This document shows, in pieces, positions 34,950-43,802 of a DNA stretch of 64,000 bases. Source of the stretch: Aureimonas sp. SA4125 (GTDB lineage Bacteria > Pseudomonadota > Alphaproteobacteria > Rhizobiales > Rhizobiaceae); contig NZ_AP025032.1 in assembly GCF_019973775.1 (NCBI RefSeq), positions 1,054,001 to 1,118,000 on the forward strand, written 5' to 3'. The translations under genes and the position numbers were made by a program. Position 1 is the stretch's first letter. Each line of letters begins with the position of its first letter. The notes under the pieces were generated by a model. That model did not search any database and was not told the origin of the DNA. It was given only the letters and a program-made list of their open reading frames with translations.

Positions 34950-34951
34950 TC

Positions 34952-35617
34952 ATGGCCGTGCTCGATACCGTCCAGGCCTTCCTGCTCGCTTTCTCCGCCC
35001 TGTTCTCGATCGTCAATCCGATCGGCACCGCCTTCATCTTCAGCCAGGTCACGGCCGAGCGCTCGCATCAGGAACGCGCCGCGCTGGCGGGCCGGATCGG
35101 TCTCTACGCGGCGCTGGTGATGCTGGGGGCGCTATGGGGCGGCACCTACATCATGAACTTCTTCGGCGTCAGCCTCGCGGCACTGCGCATCGCCGGTGGC
35201 CTCGTCGTCGCCGCCTGGGCCTGGGAGCTCCTGTCGGCGCCCGAGGCGCGCGACGAGCGCAAGCAGCGCCAGGCCGGCGAGGCGGTGGGGTCGGCCGACG
35301 TCGCCTTCTTCCCGCTGACCATGCCGCTGACGACGGGGCCCGGCACGATCTCGGTCGCCATCGCCCTCGGCGCCAACCGTCCGCGCGGCGGTGAGTTTCT
35401 GGCCTTCTTCGTCGGCAGTTCGGCCGCGGCGGTGGCGATTGCCGTCATCGTCTGGCTCGCCTATCGCTGGGCCGACGGCATCACCGATCTCCTCGGCGAG
35501 ACGCGCGTCCAGATCGTCACCCGCCTCGCCGCCTTTTTGCTTCTGTGCGTCGGTGTCCAGATCATGCTCAGCGGCATTCTGGGTGCGCTCGCGACGGCCG
35601 GGATCGGCACGCCCTGA
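34952..35617 (+). CDS. MarC-family integral membrane protein
   Basis: A 221-residue inner-membrane protein with six hydrophobic segments, starting near residues 7-28 (FLLAFSALFSIVNPIG). The PLTMPLTTGPGTISVAIALG stretch near 120 is the conserved family motif. MarC proteins were once linked to multiple antibiotic resistance, but their role is not established. The 410 bases before it contain the leader ORF at 34872 and nothing else recognised. A hairpin follows the stop. Confidence 0.88.
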   Translation: MAVLDTVQAFLLAFSALFSIVNPIGTAFIFSQVTAERSHQERAALAGRIGLYAALVMLGALWGGTYIMNFFGVSLAALRIAGGLVVAAWAWELLSAPEARDERKQRQAGEAVGSADVAFFPLTMPLTTGPGTISVAIALGANRPRGGEFLAFFVGSSAAAVAIAVIVWLAYRWADGITDLLGETRVQIVTRLAAFLLLCVGVQIMLSGILGALATAGIGTP

Positions 35618-35641
35618 GGGGCGGACCGCGCCTGTCTCGGT

Positions 35642-35670
35642 AACGCCGGTTGGGATGGCCCGACGGCGTT
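35642..35670. terminator. Hairpin between convergent marC and GGDEF-EAL genes
   Basis: Outer arms AACGCCG and CGGCGTT (7 bp) enclose an inner GGG-ATGG-CCC stem. It sits 25 bases after marC and 47 bases beyond the end of the opposing gene; it is a candidate bidirectional terminator. Confidence 0.5.
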
Positions 35671-35716
35671 GGCGCTTTCTCGGGCGCCGGCGAGAACGCG
35701 TGGCCGCATCGCCGTA

Positions 35717-37717
35717 TCAGCGGCGGCCTCGCGAGGACCGGGGGAAGTTGGCGCCCTCGGCGCCGCTGTATCGGCGCAGGCTGTCCGACGACATCGGCCG
35801 CCCCACATGATAGCCCTGAATGCAGTCGATGCCGGAACTGCGCATCAGGCCGAGCTGCCGCTCGGTCTCGACGCCCTCGACGATGATCCCGAGACCGCGA
35901 TTGCCGACGAGCGTGATGATGTCCTGAAGGAGGCGCGCGCCGCGGGGGCTCGGCGTGTCGTGAAGGAAAGAACGGTCGATCTTCACCGTGTCGAACTCGA
36001 CGGCGCGAAGACAGGAAAGGCCGGCAAAGCCGGTGCCGAAATCATCGAGCCAGAGTTTCAGGCCGAGCTGCTTCAGTTCGCCGATCGCGCGAAGGACATC
36101 GGGGTGGGTCTCGATCTCGCGTCCCTCGGTGATCTCGAAAGCCAGGCGCTGCGGGGAGATGCCGGTCTCCGCCAGGATGCTGGCGACGGAAATCGAAAAT
36201 CCTGGCGCCTTGAGCTGCACGGCCGAGATGTTGACGCTGAGGACGGGGATCCATTCCTCTTCCTGGAGGACGCGGCAAGCGCTGCGGATCGCCCAGCGTC
36301 CGAGCTCCATGATGGCGCCGGTCCGCTCGGCCACGGGGATGAAGACCATCGGCGAGATTATCTTGCCGTCGGGCATCTTCAGGCGCATCAGCGCTTCGGC
36401 CGCCTCCATCCGCCCGGTAGCGATGTTCCGGATCGGCTGGTAGACGAGGGAGATGAGGTTTTCGGCGATTGCCACCTTGAGGACAGCGGCGATGTCTTCG
36501 CCGTTCTCGTCGCCCAGGGGCTCATTGGGATCGAACACCCAGATGCAGTTCCGACCGCTCGCCTTGGCCCGATAGAGCGCGCGATCGGCCTCGGTGATCA
36601 GGCGCTCCAGCTTTTCGCTGGTCTGGTTGCCGGAATACGAGGCGCCGACACTGACCGTAATGATGCGATCGCCATCCGGCCGCTGCTCGTGATGCAACTG
36701 CAGGTCCTCGACGGCGCGTCGGATGGCTTCGGCCAGCGGCGCGATGCTCTCCCCGTCCGGCACCTGGGCGAGGACGATGAATTCTTCGCCGCCGTATCGA
36801 CCGACGCTGCCGCCATGCTGCTCGACAAGATCCGCCAGCGCCTTGGCGACGAGGATCAGGCACCGATCGCCCTCCTGATGGCCGTAATGGTCGTTGAAGT
36901 TCTTGAAGAAATCGATGTCGATCAGGAGCGCGGCAAAGCCTCGTCTTTCGGTCTGCCAATGCGTCCAGAGGTCGCGCAGCCTCTCGTCGATGGCGCGGCG
37001 GTTCTTCAGGCCGGTGAGGGCGTCGGTATTGGAAAGCCGCAGCAACGCCTCGCCGCGCTGGACCACTTCGGCCTGCCGGCTTTCCGCCTGGAGGGCGTTC
37101 AGAAAGACGTTGTAGCGCTCGGCGTTCAGCTTCCAGTTGACGTAGAGCGTGGTCGAGAAACAGGAGGTGTAGAAGGCCGTGAAGGCGATGCGATAGGCCG
37201 TGGAGGTATCCGCAGGCACGAAGGTCGATACGATACAGACGGACAGGATCGCCAGTGACGACGTCGCCGCGGTGACGAAGGAGAAATTGAAGAAGAGGTT
37301 CGATATCATCATGAACATCGCGCCGAAGATCAGATAGTACGACAGCGCGTTGGTGTCCGAACTGGCGCTCGCCGGAGCCAGCCAGCCGACATAGCAGGCG
37401 AAGATCACCGCGCCGCAGATCGCGTCGAAACGCTCGGCTGAAAGCTTTCCCGCGGTCATCATCTCGACAACGAAAATCGCTGCGACAGCCAGGAGGATGC
37501 GCGACATCGTCGTCTCCACGACGACGTCCGGGATCATCAGAAGATCCAAGCCGGCGAACATGACGTAGATCCCGGCGGCCACCCACATCATGATGCGGGT
37601 GTTCTGCTTCCTTTGCAGTTCGCGCCATGTGTCGTAACGCCGATACAGCTCGGCCGAATGCTTTTCGTACCAGCTCCTGGAAAGCTCGGACGCAACTAGT
37701 TCATTCAGATCTGGCAT
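35717..37717 (-). CDS. Membrane GGDEF-EAL protein (cyclic-di-GMP synthesis and breakdown)
   Basis: A 666-residue protein with about six membrane helices at residues 43-195, then GGDEF (about 225-400) and EAL (about 410-655). The GGDEF active site is GGEEF at 309-313, a functional variant; no RxxD inhibitory site precedes it. The EAL domain keeps EALMR at 441, SVNISAVQL, FEITE, DDFGTGFAG, VKIDRSF, EGVET and QGYHVGRP, so all catalytic residues for phosphodiesterase activity are present. The start at 37717 (MPDLNEL) is preferred over an ATG 66 bases earlier. The membrane sensor region matches no domain I know. Confidence 0.93.
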   Translation of the reverse strand: MPDLNELVASELSRSWYEKHSAELYRRYDTWRELQRKQNTRIMMWVAAGIYVMFAGLDLLMIPDVVVETTMSRILLAVAAIFVVEMMTAGKLSAERFDAICGAVIFACYVGWLAPASASSDTNALSYYLIFGAMFMMISNLFFNFSFVTAATSSLAILSVCIVSTFVPADTSTAYRIAFTAFYTSCFSTTLYVNWKLNAERYNVFLNALQAESRQAEVVQRGEALLRLSNTDALTGLKNRRAIDERLRDLWTHWQTERRGFAALLIDIDFFKNFNDHYGHQEGDRCLILVAKALADLVEQHGGSVGRYGGEEFIVLAQVPDGESIAPLAEAIRRAVEDLQLHHEQRPDGDRIITVSVGASYSGNQTSEKLERLITEADRALYRAKASGRNCIWVFDPNEPLGDENGEDIAAVLKVAIAENLISLVYQPIRNIATGRMEAAEALMRLKMPDGKIISPMVFIPVAERTGAIMELGRWAIRSACRVLQEEEWIPVLSVNISAVQLKAPGFSISVASILAETGISPQRLAFEITEGREIETHPDVLRAIGELKQLGLKLWLDDFGTGFAGLSCLRAVEFDTVKIDRSFLHDTPSPRGARLLQDIITLVGNRGLGIIVEGVETERQLGLMRSSGIDCIQGYHVGRPMSSDSLRRYSGAEGANFPRSSRGRR

Positions 37718-37783
37718 CGTCAACGGTCCGCCTGGATATGAAGTGTCACCACGTCGCTCAGATTGGGAACGGCAATGCCACAC

Positions 37784-37976
37784 ACGCTTGTCCGAAAATC
37801 GGACCCAGGAACAGACGTTACCCCGGCCTTAGAGAAATTTTAGTTAAGGAGGCACGCTCGATCTTAAGCTTCAAGCATTCAGTGAGTAGTAAACATTTTA
37901 ACCAAATTTTCACTATTGTGCCGACACTGGCAGTCATCCCTGCTACAGTAAGGAATGCTTAACGAGGACAGCTTGA
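37784..37976. other. AT-rich divergent promoter region
   Basis: This stretch between the GGDEF-EAL gene and the methyltransferase gene is clearly richer in A and T than its surroundings, especially 37835-37935. A small dyad GTCCGA-AAA-TCGGAC lies at 37790-37804. Promoters for both genes probably sit here. Confidence 0.5.
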
Positions 37977-39023
37977 ATGAGCCAGGTTTTATTTAACTTT
38001 GACGGCGAGACCCTCATTACGCCGGAGATGATTGCCGCCGAATCGGCGGCGCACCTGCGTGATGACGCGCAGGACGACGTCTTCGCCACGGCAAGGATCC
38101 AGTTGGCGCTGGCTCTGAACATTTCCCAGCAGCGCCTGGAAAAAGGCGAGGCGCCGACCACAGTCGTGGGCTTTCTCTTCGGCGCCCTTCACGACATGCG
38201 TCGCCAGCTTGATCCCGCCGTCTGGCAGGACCTGGTGCCGATCGCGCAGGCCCACCCGATCTCTGTCCTGATCCATCAGGATCCCTTCACACAACGCTCC
38301 TTCGAAAAGCCGCGCGGCTATTCGGGAGATGCTGGGCTTTTGGACTTCATCTACCGGCACCCCGATGCCGAGGCTGCAGTCGCGGCCAGCTCCGATCTCG
38401 GGCGTGCGATTTATGAGTACACGAGTGCCGCTCCGGCGGCCTCGGCCGTGCGCGAGCGACGTGATCTGCTTGCCGCCCATGTCGATGCCATTGCAGAAAC
38501 GCGCGGCGAAGACTCGGAGATACTGACGATCGCGGCAGGCCATTTGCGCGAAGCGGAACGGTCCTCCGCCTTCCGTGAAGGGCGGATCAAGCGCTGGGTT
38601 GCGCTTGATCAGGATCCGATGAGCGTCGGCCTCATCTCGCGTGATTTTGCCGGAACCTGCGTCGACGCGATGGACGGTTCGGTCAAAGGACTCCTGACCA
38701 ACAGCTACGATCTCGGCCGATTCGACTTCGTCTATGCCGCGGGTCTCTACGACTACCTGCCCGAAAATGCCGCCGTCCGGCTGACGCGCAAATGTCTCGA
38801 CATGCTGAAGCCAAATGGCGTGTTTCTCTTCGCCAACTTCCACGACGACATCGTCGACGATGGCTACATGGAAACCCTGATGAACTGGACGCTGATCCTG
38901 CGATCGGAAGACGACATGTGGAACATCATCCGCGCGAGCGTCGACATGAATACGGTGGATACGCGTGTCGAATTCGGCGCCAACCGCAATATCATCTATG
39001 GCCTGATTACCAGGCGCGACTGA
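37977..39023 (+). CDS. Class I SAM-dependent methyltransferase
   Basis: A 348-residue protein. The N-terminal 110 residues are helical with a QRSFEKPRGYSGDAGLLDFIY segment (read QRSFEKPRGYSGD, AGLLDFIY), followed by a Rossmann-like core: ILTIAAGHLREAE near 182 in place of the usual glycine-rich loop, VALDQDP near 210, and FDFVYAAGLYDYLPENAA near 250. This arrangement matches a family often annotated as 3-hydroxypalmitate methyl ester (PhcB-like) methyltransferases, but no quorum-sensing partner genes are present, so the acceptor is left open. It is divergent from the cyclic-di-GMP gene. Confidence 0.75.
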   Translation: MSQVLFNFDGETLITPEMIAAESAAHLRDDAQDDVFATARIQLALALNISQQRLEKGEAPTTVVGFLFGALHDMRRQLDPAVWQDLVPIAQAHPISVLIHQDPFTQRSFEKPRGYSGDAGLLDFIYRHPDAEAAVAASSDLGRAIYEYTSAAPAASAVRERRDLLAAHVDAIAETRGEDSEILTIAAGHLREAERSSAFREGRIKRWVALDQDPMSVGLISRDFAGTCVDAMDGSVKGLLTNSYDLGRFDFVYAAGLYDYLPENAAVRLTRKCLDMLKPNGVFLFANFHDDIVDDGYMETLMNWTLILRSEDDMWNIIRASVDMNTVDTRVEFGANRNIIYGLITRRD

Positions 39024-39119
39024 GTCTTTCGCGGCTCGGCGGTGCCCTTCTGGAGCCGGCGCGAGGTGGGATATCTCCACCTGCGACTGCAGCAATTTCT
39101 GCACGACCTTTGACACGTC

Positions 39120-39150
39120 GTCATCCCGGCCTTGAGCCGGGATCCATGCC
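39120..39150 (+). repeat. REP-like palindrome, copy 1
   Basis: The core dyad ATCCCGGC-CTTGA-GCCGGGAT is flanked by GTC and CATGCC. This format (GTCATCCCGGC...GCCGGGATCCATGCC) is a common extragenic palindrome in alphaproteobacterial genomes. It lies between convergent genes. Confidence 0.7.
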
Positions 39151-39219
39151 AGATCGCGGGAGATAGCCGGAGACGGTGAATGTTCCGTATGTTTGAGCCG
39201 GTTTGGCTGCGTCCACCAC

Positions 39220-39255
39220 GGCATCGATCCCGGCTCAGGGCCGGGATCGAATGAC
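39220..39255 (-). repeat. REP-like palindrome, copy 2 (inverted)
   Basis: GATCCCGGC-TCAGG-GCCGGGATC with GGCATC on the left and GAATGAC on the right; it is the same element as copy 1 read on the other strand, 70 bases away. Confidence 0.7.
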
Positions 39256-39306
39256 TGAGCGCCAAGCGCCCGGACCGTCACCGAGCTCCTTTTCACCCGG
39301 CCTTCG

Positions 39307-40139
39307 TCAGAGCCGGGCGGCGTGCCAGCGCAGATGGTCTTCCATGAAGGTCGAGATGAAGTAGTAGCTGTGGTCGTAGCCGGGCTGGCGGCGGAGCGTC
39401 AGCTGGATGCCGGCCTTGGCGCAGGCGGCGTCCAGGCGTTCGGGTTGCAGCTGCTGGGTCAGGAACTGGTCCGCCTCGCCCTGGTCGACGAGAAGCTCCG
39501 GGACAGTCGCGCCATCCTCGATCAGCGCGACGGCATCGTGCCGGCGCCAGGCGGCCCGGTCGTCGCCGAGATAGAGACCGAGCGCCTTCTGGCCCCAGGG
39601 CACGTCCGACGGCGCGACGATCGGCGCAAAGGCCGAGACCGCCTTGTAGCGGCCGGGACGGGCGAGGCCGATGGTCAGGGCGCCGTGTCCGCCCATGGAG
39701 TGGCCCATGATCGACTGGCGCGCCTGATCAGCCGGGAAGTTCGCAACGACGAACGCCGGCAGCTCCTCCGTGACGTAGCTCCACATCCGGTAATGCGCAG
39801 CGAAGGGCTCCTCGGTGGCATCGACGTAGAAGCCGGCGCCGAGGCCGAAATCATAGGCGCCGGCGGCATCGTCCGGCACGCCCTCGCCGCGCGGCGAGGT
39901 GTCGGGCGCAACGAAGATTAGGCCGAGCTCGGCGCAGAGGCGCCGGTACTCGCCCTTGTCGGTGACATTGGCATGCGTGCAGGTGAGGCCGGAGAGATAC
40001 CAGACCACCGGCAGTTTCGCGCCCGGGGCATGGTCCGGGACGAAGACCGAGAACACCATGTCGGTGCCGGTTTCCTTCGAGGCGTGGCGGTAGACGCCCT
40101 GGGTGCCACCATGCGCCCTGTTGGTCGAGACGGTTTCCA

Positions 40140-40140
<1 letters not shown>
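39307..40140 (-). CDS. fghA: S-formylglutathione hydrolase
   Basis: An esterase-D-type alpha/beta hydrolase of 277 residues that releases formate and glutathione from S-formylglutathione. The nucleophile Ser is in GHSMGGHGAL near 148; the Asp and His are in LLVDQGEADQF and PGYDHSYYFI. The oxyanion region is LSGLTCTHANV near 50. Its ATG overlaps the stop of the dehydrogenase gene (ATGA), so the pair is translated together. The length is normal. Confidence 0.95.
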
Positions 40141-41249
<1,109 letters not shown>

Positions 41250-41349
41250 CGGGCGTTCCTCCAGGACATGGTGGGCCGACTGCTAGCCGTTTCCGCACGG
41301 GATGCAAATCCTGCTGCCGACAATTTGCCGCCGGATGCGCTTCAAACGC

Positions 41350-43578
41350 TCACTTGGTGCGCGCCGTGAACACCCCCGCCCATCCCTCGGGAGCCCCCTG
41401 CACGAGGAGCACGTCGAGACGCTTGGCGTAGGCCTCGTATAGCAGCTGCAGGGACTGCGGCGCCGTTTGCTGAAGAGCCGAAAGGCGGGCCTGCGCCTCC
41501 GCGAAATCGCCGGCCCGATAGGCCGCGATCATGTCGCCATGGTCCGCGGCAAGATTGCGAAACGCCGGCTCCGCCGCATGGGCCGCGTCGCCGAGGAGGG
41601 CGAAGACCGGGAGCGGCTCGGCGCGGCCGACGACGCGCACCAGGTCGACCGCAAGGAAGGCCAGATCCTCGGCCCCGGCACGGACGTTCTCGGTCACGAG
41701 GATCGCGACGCCGTAGGCTTTCGTCAGGCCCTCGACGCGCGAGGCGACGTTGACGCCGTCGCCGATGGCCGAATAGCTGAAGCGCTGCGCCGAGCCGAGA
41801 TTGCCGACGCAGCACGGCCCGGCATTCAGGCCGATGCCGACTTTCAGCGCGCCGGGTTCGCCACCGCCGACGCTGAGCGTGCGCAGCACGCGGGTCATCT
41901 CCAGCGCGGCGAGGCAGGCTCTGCGGCGATGGTCCGGCAGGTCGAGCGGGGCGTTCCAGAACGCCATGATCGCGTCGCCCATATACTTGTCGATCGTCGC
42001 TTCCGTGCGCAGCAGCACGTCGGTCATGGGGGTGAGAAACCCGTTGAGGAGCGCCGTCAGCGCCTGCGGGTCGAGCTTTTCCGACATCGAGGTGAAGCCG
42101 CGGATGTCGGAGAAGAGGACCGTGATGTCCCGCAGGTCGCCGCCGAGCCTCAATGCCGAGGGATCGTCGGCGAGCCGCTCGACGACGGTCGGCGAGAGAT
42201 AGCGCGCGAAGGCCTGGCGCACGAAGCGCTTTTCCCGATTGGTGAGAAGGAGGAGCACCGGCATGGTCACGGCGAAAACCGTGCCCACCGACACGGCCGG
42301 CAGGATCGGATCGATGAGCAGGCGGAGCTGGCTGAAGGCGATCCAGGAAAGGGCGAGCGACGCCCCGATGAAGGAGACCGTTCCGACGGCACAGACGAGG
42401 GCGCCGACGCGCGGGAGGATGAGGATCAGCAACAAGCCGAAGGAGAGGGCGGCGAGCGTCTCGGCGCCCTTGGCCCAGTCCGGCCGCGACAGGTAGGTGT
42501 TGCCGAGGATCTGGTCGATGATCTCGGCATGGACGCGCATGCCCGGCATGCTGGCCGCCACCGGCGTCGCGACGAGATCGCGCAACCCGACGGCGCTCGT
42601 GCCGATGATCACGATCCGGCCGGAGATGGCGCTTTCGAGAGCGTCGCGGCGGGCGGGGTCGAGGAGGCCCGCCGCGGAGACCGTCGGCATCGAGGCGAGA
42701 CCCGAGAAGTAGATCCAGAACGTTCCCTTCGGGCCGGTCGGAACCTCGAGATCGCCGACCTTCAAGGCGGTGATCGCCGGCAGGCCGGTATCGGCCTCGC
42801 CGCTGGCCCCGGTGCTGCGCAGGATGACCGATCCGGCCTCCTGTGCCACGCGCAGCGCCTCAATCGCCAACGCAGGATAGAGATGGCCGTGCGTGCTGGC
42901 GACCAGCGGGATCTCCCGAACGATTCCGTCGGGACTGGGCGGAAACGAGAAAAAGCCGAGACCGGTCGCCGAATCGCCGAGGATCTTCAGATTGCCGACG
43001 CCGCCGCGAAAGCGCTCAATGATCTCCCGCGGATCGGTCCCGCCATAGGAAAAGCCGGCCTTCGGCAGCGACAGCTGGCCGTCGGTCTCGTTGGAGATCG
43101 CCATCCCGGCGACCACCCTGTTGCCGACAAAGGCGCTGGCGAGGATCGCGTCGTTGTCGATCGCGTCGCCGGACGGGGGCAGATCGATGGTGACGCCGAC
43201 GCGCCTCAGCTCGGCGGCCACCTGTCGGAGCGAGGTGCGGTCCGGCTCGGGGAAAACCATGTCGAAGGCGATGGCGGCCGCGCCGAGTTGACCGAGCGTG
43301 TTGACGAGGGTCGCAAGGGCGGTTCGCGGCCACGGCCACTGGCCGATCTCGGCAATCGATGCCTCGTCGATATCGACCAGCACCACCGGCGCCGCCGTCT
43401 CGGCCCGCGGCTGCACGCGCTGGTAGGAATCGAAGACGAGGACCGTCAGCCGGTCGAGGACCGTCTGTCCGAGGGTCGCGACGGCGAGCCCGATGATGAG
43501 CGTCGTCAGCCCGTAGAGCCGCACGATCAGCGCCTCGCGCCGCTCGCGCCGGCCAAACAGCCAGCGGGCGAGGGTCAT
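41350..43578 (-). CDS. CHASE2-domain adenylate/guanylate cyclase
   Basis: A 742-residue class III cyclase. It has one N-terminal membrane helix (about 20-45), an extracytoplasmic CHASE2 domain (about 45-370), three membrane helices (about 375-450) and a cytoplasmic cyclase domain (about 480-660). Both metal Asp residues (VLFSDIRGFTSMSE and DKYMGDAIMAFW) and the Asn/Arg pair in GDGVNVASRVE are present, so activity is expected. A short TPR-like tail ends the protein. It lies 224 bases downstream of the FecR gene, and FecR/CHASE2-cyclase neighbours recur in proteobacteria. Confidence 0.93.
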   Translation of the reverse strand: MTLARWLFGRRERREALIVRLYGLTTLIIGLAVATLGQTVLDRLTVLVFDSYQRVQPRAETAAPVVLVDIDEASIAEIGQWPWPRTALATLVNTLGQLGAAAIAFDMVFPEPDRTSLRQVAAELRRVGVTIDLPPSGDAIDNDAILASAFVGNRVVAGMAISNETDGQLSLPKAGFSYGGTDPREIIERFRGGVGNLKILGDSATGLGFFSFPPSPDGIVREIPLVASTHGHLYPALAIEALRVAQEAGSVILRSTGASGEADTGLPAITALKVGDLEVPTGPKGTFWIYFSGLASMPTVSAAGLLDPARRDALESAISGRIVIIGTSAVGLRDLVATPVAASMPGMRVHAEIIDQILGNTYLSRPDWAKGAETLAALSFGLLLILILPRVGALVCAVGTVSFIGASLALSWIAFSQLRLLIDPILPAVSVGTVFAVTMPVLLLLTNREKRFVRQAFARYLSPTVVERLADDPSALRLGGDLRDITVLFSDIRGFTSMSEKLDPQALTALLNGFLTPMTDVLLRTEATIDKYMGDAIMAFWNAPLDLPDHRRRACLAALEMTRVLRTLSVGGGEPGALKVGIGLNAGPCCVGNLGSAQRFSYSAIGDGVNVASRVEGLTKAYGVAILVTENVRAGAEDLAFLAVDLVRVVGRAEPLPVFALLGDAAHAAEPAFRNLAADHGDMIAAYRAGDFAEAQARLSALQQTAPQSLQLLYEAYAKRLDVLLVQGAPEGWAGVFTARTK

Positions 43579-43802
43579 GGCGAAACGGCAGGCGCAGTGG
43601 GCCTGGAGCGCGGGGCGAAAAAGCGGGATCCGGTTTGTCGCGATATCCGGCGCGGCAAATCAAAACCTCGCGCATCGGGCGAATTCAATAAACCGCCGCT
43701 AACGCTAGCTGGATCTCGCCGCCGAGAGCGCGCAAACCGTTCCGGCAGGACTATTCTCGTCTTCCCGCCGTCGCGGCCTGCGCTATCGACATGGCGCACC
43801 CT

